NCBI GenBank assembly: GCA_050015275.1
Contig: JBEKBS010000002.1
Location: forward strand, 1-64,000
From: DATKJS01 sp050015275
Lineage (GTDB): Bacteria > Acidobacteriota > Aminicenantia > Aminicenantales > Saccharicenantaceae
Length of the DNA: 64,000 nt
Direction: 5' to 3'
A model generated the notes under the pieces. It saw nothing but the letters and a program-made list of their open reading frames with translations. It had not been told where the DNA came from and searched no databases. This document shows, piece after piece, positions 40,572 to 47,569 of the stretch (positions are counted from its first letter, which is position 1; the number at the start of each line of letters is the position of its first letter). The translations under genes were made by a program, and so were the position numbers.

Positions 40572-41513
40572 ATGCCGATGAGATATATCACAGAGGAAGA
40601 GACCAAACGGGCCCTGGCCATGCCCGAGGCGATCCGGGCGGTCCGAGAGGCTCTTGTCCAACTCTCTTCCGGCCGGGCCGTCGTCCCTCCCCGGACTTGC
40701 CTCGAAATCCCCGGGTCCCGGACAACGGCCCTGGTCATGCCCGCCTACCTGCCCCAAACCCGGCGGCTCGGACTGAAGCTGATTTCGCTCTGCGAGGACA
40801 ACCCGGCCAGGGGACTTCCCCTGGCCCAGGCCGTCGCCATCTTGATGGATGCTGAGAGCGGGACGCCGCTGGCGGTGATGGAGGCGGCTTATCTCACCGC
40901 CATCCGGACAGGGGCAGCCTCCGGGGCCGCCACGGATGCGCTGGCCCGTCAGGACGCCCGTGTGGCCGCTGTCTTCGGCGCCGGCGTCCAAGGCCGGACG
41001 CAGCTTCAGGCCGTCGCCGCGGTCCGCCCGATCCGCAAGGCCTTCATTTTTGATACCAACCCCTCGGCGGCGGCGAACTTCGCCGAGGAGATGGGGAAAG
41101 GATTGTCCTTGGATGTGGAGCCGGCCGCCTCGCCCGGAGCGCTGCGGGAAGCGGACATCATCTCAACGGCGACGACCTCCATCGTGCCCGTCTTCCTGGA
41201 CAGGGACCTGAAACCGGGTGTCCACATCAACGCCATCGGCTCCTATAAGCCGCATGTCCGCGAGGTCCCGGGCGAAACCGTCAAACGGGCCAAGGTCTTT
41301 GTCGACCAAAGGCAGGCCTGCCTCGAAGAAGCCGGGGACCTAATCATCCCCCTCCGCGAGGGCCTGATCGACGAGGGCCATATCCGTGCGGAGATCGGCG
41401 AAGTCCTGGCGGGGCTCAAGCCGGGCCGAAGCTCGCGCGATGACATCACGTTGTTCAAGTCCGTGGGCAGCGCGGCCCTGGACCTGGCGGTCGCCAGCCT
41501 GGTCTTCGGCTGA
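40572..41513 (+). CDS. Ornithine cyclodeaminase / mu-crystallin family enzyme
   Basis: 313 residues. The N-terminal region has YITEEETKRALAMPEAIRAV, and the substrate/NAD site has GLKLISLCEDNPARGLPLAQ. The Rossmann domain has AAVFGAGVQGRTQLQAVAAV and ADIISTATTSIVPVF. Members deaminate and cyclise ornithine to proline or act as alanine dehydrogenases or imine reductases. Next to a cyanophycinase that would yield arginine, ornithine use is plausible. An alternative start two codons later (40578) is possible. Confidence 0.87.
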   Translation: MPMRYITEEETKRALAMPEAIRAVREALVQLSSGRAVVPPRTCLEIPGSRTTALVMPAYLPQTRRLGLKLISLCEDNPARGLPLAQAVAILMDAESGTPLAVMEAAYLTAIRTGAASGAATDALARQDARVAAVFGAGVQGRTQLQAVAAVRPIRKAFIFDTNPSAAANFAEEMGKGLSLDVEPAASPGALREADIISTATTSIVPVFLDRDLKPGVHINAIGSYKPHVREVPGETVKRAKVFVDQRQACLEEAGDLIIPLREGLIDEGHIRAEIGEVLAGLKPGRSSRDDITLFKSVGSAALDLAVASLVFG

Positions 41514-41523
41514 AAGAAAGAAG

Positions 41524-43074
41524 ATGGAATTCATCAGCATCCTCAACGACGTCCTCGGCCCGGTCATGCGAGGACCGTCCAGCTCCCACACCGCCGGCTC
41601 CTATCACATCGGCCGGCTCGTCCGCTCGTTGCTCGGAGGAGAACCCGTCGCGGCCACGTTCACTTTCGACCCGCACGGCTCATACGCCAAGACCTACCTC
41701 CAGCAGGGCGTCGACCTGGCCCTCGCCTCGGGTCTCCTCGGCTGGCCGATCACCGACAGCAGGTTCGCCAAAGCCCTGACCCTCGCTCCCCGCGAAGGTC
41801 TCCGGCTCAGATTCCGGATCGCCCCGCTCGAAGGGGCGGACCATCCGAATACGGTGAGGATCGAGGCTGTCTCCGAACGGGGGAAGCGCCTCAAGACCAC
41901 GGCCCAGTCGGTCGGCGGGGGGATGATCGTCCTCACCGAGCTCGAAGGCTGGCCGGTCGCTCTCGACGGAAAAAGCCACGAGGTCCTCGTCCTGGCCGAT
42001 AGGCGCCTCAACGGCCCCATCAGAAGGATTGTCGCCTCAGAAGGACATCTCATCGGGAATCCTGTCCGGCGGGGCAAGGGCGGGAGCGTCTTTCTCTCGT
42101 TCAAACTAAAGGAGCCGCTGAGCCGGGCCGGCCGGGCCCAGCTTGACCGACTCGAGGGCGTCAGGGAGACTTGGTCGGCCTCTCCTCTTTTTCATGCCCA
42201 AAAGGGGACACCTCTTTTCTCGACCGGGGCGGAAATGATCCGTGTGGCCCGCGCGCGGCATATCTCTTTGGGGGAAACCGCCCTGGCCTATGAAGCGCAG
42301 CTTCTCGGGATCTCCGAAAACGAAGTCGTCCGGGAGATCCGGCGGCGCTTCGAGATCATGCGGGGCTCCGTCCGCCAGGGCCTGTCCGGCCGCGGGCTCC
42401 GGATGCAGCTCCTGAGGCCTTCGGCCGGGAGGATCTTCCGGTCCGAGGCGAAGGCAAGCCTCCCGCTGGGGGGCGTCCACACCAGGGCCGCGGCCAGGGC
42501 CATGGCCGCCTTGCACGTCTCCAACAGCCGGGGCATTGTCTGCGCGGCTCCGACGGGCGGTTCGGCGGGCGTCCTCCCCGGCGTCGCCGTCACGTTGGCC
42601 GAGGAGAAGAAGCTCGATGGAGAAAAAATAGCCCTGGCCCTTCTGGCCGCCTCCGCGGTCGGTCTTATCATCGCCAGGCGGGCGACCTTTGCCGCTGAAG
42701 TCGCCGGGTGCCAGGTCGAGATCGGCGCGGCGGGAGCCATGGCCGCCGCGGCCGTGGTCGAGGCGGCCGGCGGGAGCCCCGCGCAGGCCGCGGATGCCGC
42801 GGCCGTTTCCCTCCAGAACACCATGGGGTCTGTTTGCGACCTGGTCCAAGGGATGTGCGAGATCCCCTGTCACACGAGGAATGCCGTGGCCGCATCAAGC
42901 GCATTCGTCTGCGCCGACTTGATCCTCGGCGGCTACCGGAATCCGATCCCCCTCGATGAGACCATCGACGCCGTCTATTCTTCGGGGAAAATGCTTCCGG
43001 CCGAGCTCCGCTGCACGGCCCTGGGCGGGATCGCCATGGCTCCCTCGGCGCTCTCCCTCGCCCGTCTGAAATAA
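41524..43074 (+). CDS. L-serine ammonia-lyase, iron-sulfur dependent, fused beta-alpha form
   Basis: 516 residues from the ATG at 41524, 10 bases after the cyclodeaminase gene. The beta-domain motif VMRGPSSSHTAGSYHIGRL comes first. The alpha domain (about 270-516) has CAAPTGGSAGVLPG, EVAGCQVEIGAAGAMAAAA and CDLVQGMCEIPCHTRNA, which carry the cysteines for the [4Fe-4S] cluster. It converts L-serine to pyruvate and ammonia. The oxygen-sensitive cluster suggests life with little oxygen. It closes the amino-acid catabolic module. Confidence 0.93.
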   Translation: MEFISILNDVLGPVMRGPSSSHTAGSYHIGRLVRSLLGGEPVAATFTFDPHGSYAKTYLQQGVDLALASGLLGWPITDSRFAKALTLAPREGLRLRFRIAPLEGADHPNTVRIEAVSERGKRLKTTAQSVGGGMIVLTELEGWPVALDGKSHEVLVLADRRLNGPIRRIVASEGHLIGNPVRRGKGGSVFLSFKLKEPLSRAGRAQLDRLEGVRETWSASPLFHAQKGTPLFSTGAEMIRVARARHISLGETALAYEAQLLGISENEVVREIRRRFEIMRGSVRQGLSGRGLRMQLLRPSAGRIFRSEAKASLPLGGVHTRAAARAMAALHVSNSRGIVCAAPTGGSAGVLPGVAVTLAEEKKLDGEKIALALLAASAVGLIIARRATFAAEVAGCQVEIGAAGAMAAAAVVEAAGGSPAQAADAAAVSLQNTMGSVCDLVQGMCEIPCHTRNAVAASSAFVCADLILGGYRNPIPLDETIDAVYSSGKMLPAELRCTALGGIAMAPSALSLARLK

Positions 43075-43099
43075 CGCCCGGAATTCCTTATTTCCCCCA

Positions 43100-43130
43100 G
43101 GCAACCTTTTCCGGGCAAGCTTCATCTATT
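43100..43130 (+). promoter_or_regulatory. Putative autoregulatory ECF promoter (cassette 2)
   Basis: GGCAACCTTTTCCGGG (43100-43115) and TCTATT (43125-43130). The -35-like element matches that of the ECF gene at 29869 (GTAACCTTTCCGG), and the distances are comparable. Confidence 0.5.
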
Positions 43131-43146
43131 ACGGGTGAGGAAAGAA

Positions 43147-43830
43147 ATGGACGCACCTGGCCTGATCCTGGCAGTCACCGGGGAAATCATGGATAATAGG
43201 ACCTATGATCAGCCGGGTGGATCCCAGGTGGCGGCCGGGTCCATGAGCGGGGCCAAGCGCGATGCGTCCGCCTGGGGGACGGCCGACAAGGCCCGCCTGG
43301 CCGACCTCCTCGCCCGCGGCCGCTCCGGAGACCTCGCGGCCATGGAATCCATCTACGAGATGTTCAAGCGCCCGGTCTTCGGCCTGCAGTATCGCCACAC
43401 CCTGAACCAGGCGGTCGCCGAGGACCTCCTCCAGGACGTTTTCCTGAAGGTCTTCTCCCATCTCCGGGAAGTCCGGGACGCGGACACGTTTCCGGCCTGG
43501 GTTTTCCGGATCGCCCTCAACACCTGTTATAGTTACTTGCGCCAGCAAAAGGCCCAGGGCGGGAAAACCGTCCCCCTCAGCGAGATGGAGGGGCAGATCC
43601 TGGACGAGGGCGCCGAACCCGTCGAAAGTGACCTCAAGGAACCCCTGGAAACCGCCGTTGAGTCCCTTCCCCCTCGTCTCCGGAGCGTTTTTGTCCTCCA
43701 CGACGTCCAGGGGTACAAGCATGAAGAGATCTCCAGGCTCCTCGGCTGTTCCGTGGGGACCTCGAAATCCCAGCTCTTCAAGGCCAGGATGAAGCTGCGG
43801 GTCTTCCTCAAGGCCAGGAAAGTCGTTTAA
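43147..43830 (+). CDS. ECF RNA polymerase sigma factor (cassette 2)
   Basis: 227 residues from the ATG at 43147, with GAGG 6 bases upstream. An in-frame GTG at 43135 has no ribosome site and an ATG at 43189 is also possible. Region 2 has AVAEDLLQDVFLKVFSHLRE and AWVFRIALNTCYSYLRQQKA. Region 4 has LPPRLRSVFVLHDVQGYKHEEISRLLGCSVGTSKSQLFKA. The roughly 45 residues before region 2 are not typical and may be partly non-conserved. Followed by its anti-sigma gene 12 bases later. Confidence 0.9.
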   Translation: MDAPGLILAVTGEIMDNRTYDQPGGSQVAAGSMSGAKRDASAWGTADKARLADLLARGRSGDLAAMESIYEMFKRPVFGLQYRHTLNQAVAEDLLQDVFLKVFSHLREVRDADTFPAWVFRIALNTCYSYLRQQKAQGGKTVPLSEMEGQILDEGAEPVESDLKEPLETAVESLPPRLRSVFVLHDVQGYKHEEISRLLGCSVGTSKSQLFKARMKLRVFLKARKVV

Positions 43831-43842
43831 CGGAGAGAAACC

Positions 43843-44550
43843 ATGCGGTGTCACAAAGCCCAAAGACTCATCAGCGAATATATCGATAGGTCGCTCGAAA
43901 CCGGGAAGGCCGCCAGGCTCGAACAGCACGTCCGGAAATGCGCGGCCTGCCGGGAGCTCCTCCTGGACTTCCAGGCCATGACCGAAGCCGCCCCAGGCCT
44001 GGCCGGCCCCGAGCCCCGGGACGCCGTCTGGCTGAAGATCAGGAGCCGGCTGAGCGCCCCCGAAGCGGGCTTGGCTACGGCCTCGGATAAGGCGCCCCGG
44101 TCCTGGTCGTTCGGCTGGGGCGCGCCGGCCCTGAGATTCGCCGGAGGGGCCGCCCTCGTCCTCATCCTGATCGCTTCGGGGATTATCGTCGGGATCCGTC
44201 TGGGACGCCGGGGGAGCCCCGGAATTCCCAGGAACTCCGAGACGTACACACTGGCCAAGCTGGACGAGGCCGAAGGATACTACAAAAAAGCGATCGCGTC
44301 CCTCGGAGAAGCGTTCGCCTCCCAGAAAGGGATGATGGTCCCCCAGGTGGCCGAGATGTTCGAGAAGAACTTGGCCGTCATCGACGCCACCATCCAGGCC
44401 TGCCGCCAGGCCGTTCTGAAGGAGCCGGACGACCTTCAGGCCAGGAATTACCTCCTGGCCGCCTACCTGGACAAAGTCCACGTCCTCGACACGGCCCTGG
44501 AGTTCTCCGGAAAGAACCCGGCCGCCGTCAAGAGGGGAACGACCCTATAA
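43843..44550 (+). CDS. Zinc-finger anti-sigma factor (cassette 2)
   Basis: 235 residues. The zf-HC2-type domain has EQHVRKCAACRELLLDF (about 28-44). A membrane helix lies near 105-128 (GAALVLILIASGIIVGIRLG). The extracytoplasmic part is helical (EAEGYYKKAIASLGEAFASQ; AVIDATIQACRQAVLKEPDD), resembling a TPR-like sensor. It lies between the ECF gene and the DUF4097 gene on one transcript. Confidence 0.85.
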   Translation: MRCHKAQRLISEYIDRSLETGKAARLEQHVRKCAACRELLLDFQAMTEAAPGLAGPEPRDAVWLKIRSRLSAPEAGLATASDKAPRSWSFGWGAPALRFAGGAALVLILIASGIIVGIRLGRRGSPGIPRNSETYTLAKLDEAEGYYKKAIASLGEAFASQKGMMVPQVAEMFEKNLAVIDATIQACRQAVLKEPDDLQARNYLLAAYLDKVHVLDTALEFSGKNPAAVKRGTTL

Positions 44551-44574
44551 GAACGCATAAGAAGGAGGATGACC

Positions 44575-45546
44575 ATGATGAATCGGCAAACCATGAAAAA
44601 GCTGGCGGTTCCGCTGGGCCTGGCCTTTGTCCTGACCCTCGGCGCTGCCCTGGCCCTCGGCCGAGAGAAGTACGAGGAGAAGTTCGAAAAGACGGAAGCC
44701 CTGGCCAAGGGCGGCAAGGTCTACCTGATCAACGTTTCCGGCGACATCGAGATCAAGAGCTGGAAGGAAGACCAGGTCAAGATCGAGGCCCTCAAGGTGT
44801 CCGAGGCGTCGAACAGCGACAAGGCCAAGGAGAACGCCAAGGAAGTGACGATCGAGGTGACCAGCGAAGCCGGCGTCGTCCGGATCGAGACCAAGTACCC
44901 CGAGCATCACGGCTTTTGGGGCGTCATGAACAACAACAATAACGTTTCGGTCTCCTACAAGCTCTGGATCCCGGAGAAGGCGGCCGCCGACGTGAAGTCC
45001 GTGAGCGGCGACGTCACCCTCGATTGCATTCACGGCGGGGCGGTCAAGGTCAATTCCGTCAGCGGCAACGTCAACGTCCTCGGCGCGGCCGGAGTTGAGA
45101 TCAAACTGGTCAGCGGCGACATCACTCTGGAGAACGTGATGGGCGACGCCTACATCAAGTCCGTTTCCGGGGACATCAGGGCGACCAAGGTCAATGGGTC
45201 GGTGGAGCTTGAATCGGTCAGCGGCGACATCGAGCTCAATGACGTGGCCGAGGCCCGGACGGTGACCGGGAAGACGGTCAGCGGGAATATCACCTACGTG
45301 GGGACCATCATGCCCGGAGGGAATTACGAGCTCAAGTCCCACAGCGGGAACGTCGAAATGAAGATCCCGTCCGACTCGGCCTTCGAATTCGAGGCCACCA
45401 CGTTCAGCGGCGTCATCGACAGCGACTTCCAGATCGAGGTCGTCGGCAAGATCTCCCCGAAGGAGATCCACGGGACCGTCAACAAAGGCGGGGCCAGGAT
45501 CCGGCTGGGAAGCTTCAGCGGCAACATCGACCTCAAGAAACATTGA
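44575..45546 (+). CDS. Secreted DUF4097 beta-repeat protein (cassette 2)
   Basis: 323 residues, starting at the ATG at 44575, which is correctly spaced from AAGGAGG (44562-44568); the ATG at 44569 touches that site. A signal peptide (LAVPLGLAFVLTLGAALALG) is followed by a regular beta-solenoid. SVSGD or VSGN recurs about every 17-20 residues (SVSGDVTLDCIHGGAVKVNS, VSGNVNVLGAAGVEIKL, VSGDITLENVMGDAYIKS and so on). The repeats are cleaner than in the paralog at 27952. Probable envelope protein of an ECF regulon; function unknown. Confidence 0.87.
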   Translation: MMNRQTMKKLAVPLGLAFVLTLGAALALGREKYEEKFEKTEALAKGGKVYLINVSGDIEIKSWKEDQVKIEALKVSEASNSDKAKENAKEVTIEVTSEAGVVRIETKYPEHHGFWGVMNNNNNVSVSYKLWIPEKAAADVKSVSGDVTLDCIHGGAVKVNSVSGNVNVLGAAGVEIKLVSGDITLENVMGDAYIKSVSGDIRATKVNGSVELESVSGDIELNDVAEARTVTGKTVSGNITYVGTIMPGGNYELKSHSGNVEMKIPSDSAFEFEATTFSGVIDSDFQIEVVGKISPKEIHGTVNKGGARIRLGSFSGNIDLKKH

Positions 45547-45552
45547 CGCAAG

Positions 45553-45603
45553 GGGGACACAATACTCTGTCCCTGAATCGCGGGGACAGAGTATTGTGTC
45601 CCC
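45553..45603. repeat. Perfect 21-bp inverted repeat, RAYT/REP-like
   Basis: The arms 45553-45573 and 45583-45603 are exact reverse complements (outer end GGGGACACAATAC, inner end CTCTGTCCC) around a 9-base loop. Such GGGACA-bounded palindromes resemble REP sequences mobilised by single-strand transposases, but no transposase is in the window. It lies between convergent genes and would also form a strong hairpin in RNA from either strand. Confidence 0.8.
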
Positions 45604-45627
45604 AGAGTCCCCGCATCGTCTATGACC

Positions 45628-45658
45628 GGGGCGGCCGGCGGGCCGCCCCGTTTCTTTT
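45628..45658 (+). terminator. Intrinsic terminator after the second DUF4097 gene
   Basis: GGGGCGGCC (45628-45636) and GGCCGCCCC (45641-45649) form a perfect 9-bp stem with a GGCG loop, followed by GTTTCTTTT. It closely resembles the terminator after the first DUF4097 gene (27897-27925). Confidence 0.85.
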
Positions 45659-46085
45659 ATACCCGGGTCATCACGACCTCGAGGACCGTTTCGTGCCTTC
45701 CTCCGGCCTCCGGCTGGCCCATCCAGAGGGTCACCTGGTCCGGGCCCGTTTTTCTAAATGTTTGGACGAAGGGCGTGTCCTGCCAGGACAAGAAAAGGCT
45801 TCCGTCTTCGAGGAAATGACAGGCGGCCGCCAGGAAATTTCCCGAATCCTCGAACCACCAGTACCTGTAAAGCTTTGATTTTTCATCCCAGGCGAAGATC
45901 GCATGGGCCTGTGTCCTGCCGCCCGTTGAACCAGCGACCTCGTAATCGAAGCTGACGTACCTGTCGTTCAAGACCCTTTTGAAAGTCCCCTTCCCAGCGG
46001 CCGGGGCCGCTTCGCTCAGCCGGCTCTTTGGGACCCGGTAGTCGAGGTTCCATGTCCCCAGAAGGAATTCGAATTTTTTCATCAT
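45657..46085 (-). CDS. DUF1579-like lipocalin-type protein
   Basis: 142 residues from a double ATG at 46080-46085. The sequence MKKFEFLLGTWNLDYRVPKS and later WWFEDSGNFLAAACHFLEDG fit small beta-barrel proteins of the DUF1579 kind, which begin with an LxGxW motif. There is no signal peptide. Function unknown. It is convergent with the DUF4097 gene and has its own promoter. Confidence 0.7.
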   Translation of the reverse strand: MMKKFEFLLGTWNLDYRVPKSRLSEAAPAAGKGTFKRVLNDRYVSFDYEVAGSTGGRTQAHAIFAWDEKSKLYRYWWFEDSGNFLAAACHFLEDGSLFLSWQDTPFVQTFRKTGPDQVTLWMGQPEAGGRHETVLEVVMTRV

Positions 46086-46130
46086 GATGATCCCCTTCTC
46101 CGCAGGGCCGCTCTTGTCCCTTGCGCCATG

Positions 46131-46160
46131 ATGCTAAAGGAGGCCGGGAGCGGATGTCAA
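46131..46160 (-). promoter_or_regulatory. Sigma-70-like promoter of the DUF1579-like gene
   Basis: Read leftward, TTGACA (46160-46155), 18 bases, TAGCAT (46136-46131). The -35 is perfect and the -10 is 4/6. Confidence 0.55.
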
Positions 46161-46285
46161 TGGGGAGAGGCGCGGCGGCCCGATACCATCCTGCGGACGA
46201 GTGGGGGAGAGGAAACGGGGTTCGCCACAGATTCTCGCGTCTACCTCTGAGCAGACGGAACATGGTATGATGTCCGCCTGAACCG

Positions 46286-47431
46286 ATGATCCGCCGCGTC
46301 CACGCCATCAACTTCGTCCGGAAGCTCACCCTGACGACCGTCCTCTTCCTGGCGCCCCTCCACTTCCTGAAGCTCGGGTTCAACGGCCTCGAGATCGGCC
46401 TTATCGTCGCCTGCTTTTCCTTCGCCCCCATCGTCTTTTCCTTCCCCACGGGCTGGATGAACGACCGGCTGTCGATGAAGAAGGTCATCCTCACCGCCCT
46501 CCTGGCCCAAGGCCTCTCCTTCATCCTGATCAGCCTGACCCGCGGGGCCGGGGTAATGGCGTTCGTCTTCCTGCTCGTCGGCATCGCCAACAACGCCCTG
46601 GACGTCTCGACCAACAGCCTTTACTACAAGGACGATACAGAACCGAACCCCAACCGCAAGTACGGGATCTACAACTTCTGGCTGGCCGTTGGCCCCCCCG
46701 TCGGCTTCGTGGCCGGCGGACTCCTGACGCTCTACTCAGGCTACCGGATGCTACTTGCCGTGTTCGCCGTCATGACGGCGCTCGTCACCCTGGCCCTCCG
46801 GGGGTTCGGCCGGGAAAAGTTCTCCCCCGTCACCATGCGGGAATACCGTTCGAGCATTTTCCAAAAGCGGACCCTGGCGTTTTCCGCCTTCCTGTTCGTC
46901 CTGGCGCTCCACTGGGGAGTGGAAGGCACCGTTTACGGCCCCTTCTTGAAGACGCGGTTCGGCCTCAACGACTTCCAAGGCGCGCTTTACATGGCCTTGG
47001 CCTATTTGGGCATCGCCTCGTCGTCCCTGGCCCTCAGCCGCCTGAAGGCCGACCCGGGCCGGAACCGCCGGCTTCTCCTTCTCGGCATGGCGCTTTCGGG
47101 GCTGGGGCTCGTCTTCATGGTCCAGACCGACGTGCGGCTGTCGTTCCTTTTCCGCTTCGTCCACGAGTGCGGCGACGGACTGATGGGCGCCCTCGTCCTC
47201 CTCGTCATCTCCCGGCTTTTCGAGAAGCGGACGATCGGCGGGAGCTCCGGCCTGCTCATGACCATCCAGACCGCCGGCCTGATGACCGGGGCCGTGACGT
47301 TCTCGTCGATCGGCTTCCGGTCGGGGCTTCAGTATCCGTTCTACATTGCGGGGGCCCTGCTCCTCGCGAACGCGGTTTTCGGCCTCTACGCGGTCCCGCG
47401 GGAAGGCGGTCAGCCCGGCGCGACGGCCTGA
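46286..47431 (+). CDS. Major facilitator superfamily transporter
   Basis: 381 residues with about 12 membrane helices in two halves. The loop between helices 2 and 3 reads FPTGWMNDRLSMKKVIL, the classic MFS motif A position (G-x3-D-R-x-x-x-K-x). It is a short MFS protein with no cytoplasmic domain and no recognisable substrate motif. A TATGAT hexamer lies 14 bases before the ATG; no good ribosome site is visible. Confidence 0.85.
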   Translation: MIRRVHAINFVRKLTLTTVLFLAPLHFLKLGFNGLEIGLIVACFSFAPIVFSFPTGWMNDRLSMKKVILTALLAQGLSFILISLTRGAGVMAFVFLLVGIANNALDVSTNSLYYKDDTEPNPNRKYGIYNFWLAVGPPVGFVAGGLLTLYSGYRMLLAVFAVMTALVTLALRGFGREKFSPVTMREYRSSIFQKRTLAFSAFLFVLALHWGVEGTVYGPFLKTRFGLNDFQGALYMALAYLGIASSSLALSRLKADPGRNRRLLLLGMALSGLGLVFMVQTDVRLSFLFRFVHECGDGLMGALVLLVISRLFEKRTIGGSSGLLMTIQTAGLMTGAVTFSSIGFRSGLQYPFYIAGALLLANAVFGLYAVPREGGQPGATA

Positions 47432-47496
47432 TGCCCGGGTCCTCCACTGCTGGGCCTGCCGCCCGGCAGACTGATCAGCGCGAATTACCGAATGTC

Positions 47497-47524
47497 ATCG
47501 CGAGCCCTTTTGGAGGGTAGCGAT
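47497..47524. repeat. Short REP-like hairpin upstream of the radical SAM gene
   Basis: ATCGC (47497-47501) pairs with GCGAT (47520-47524), with an inner CCC/GGG pairing. The sequence TCATCGCGAGCCC...AGCGATCC resembles the dispersed TCATTGCGAG...GCAATC repeats seen in many bacterial genomes. The flanking 13-mer CGAATTACCGAAT (47481-47493) recurs at 56286-56298. Confidence 0.4.
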
Positions 47525-47553
47525 CCTGGCCTTTCGTTCCTGCGGAGATGGCA

Positions 47554-47562
47554 TGTTACAAT
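47554..47562 (+). promoter_or_regulatory. Extended -10 element abutting the radical SAM gene
   Basis: TG, one base, TACAAT (47557-47562) ends 7 bases before the ATG at 47570. No clear -35 and no ribosome site are present, so the mRNA is probably leaderless. Confidence 0.45.
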
Positions 47563-47569
47563 AGCGCTG

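Noticed and set aside
44575..45546. Regular SVSGD repeats as a CRISPR-like or DNA-level tandem repeat
   Set aside because: The periodicity is at protein level (beta-solenoid); the DNA repeats are diverged and there are no spacers.
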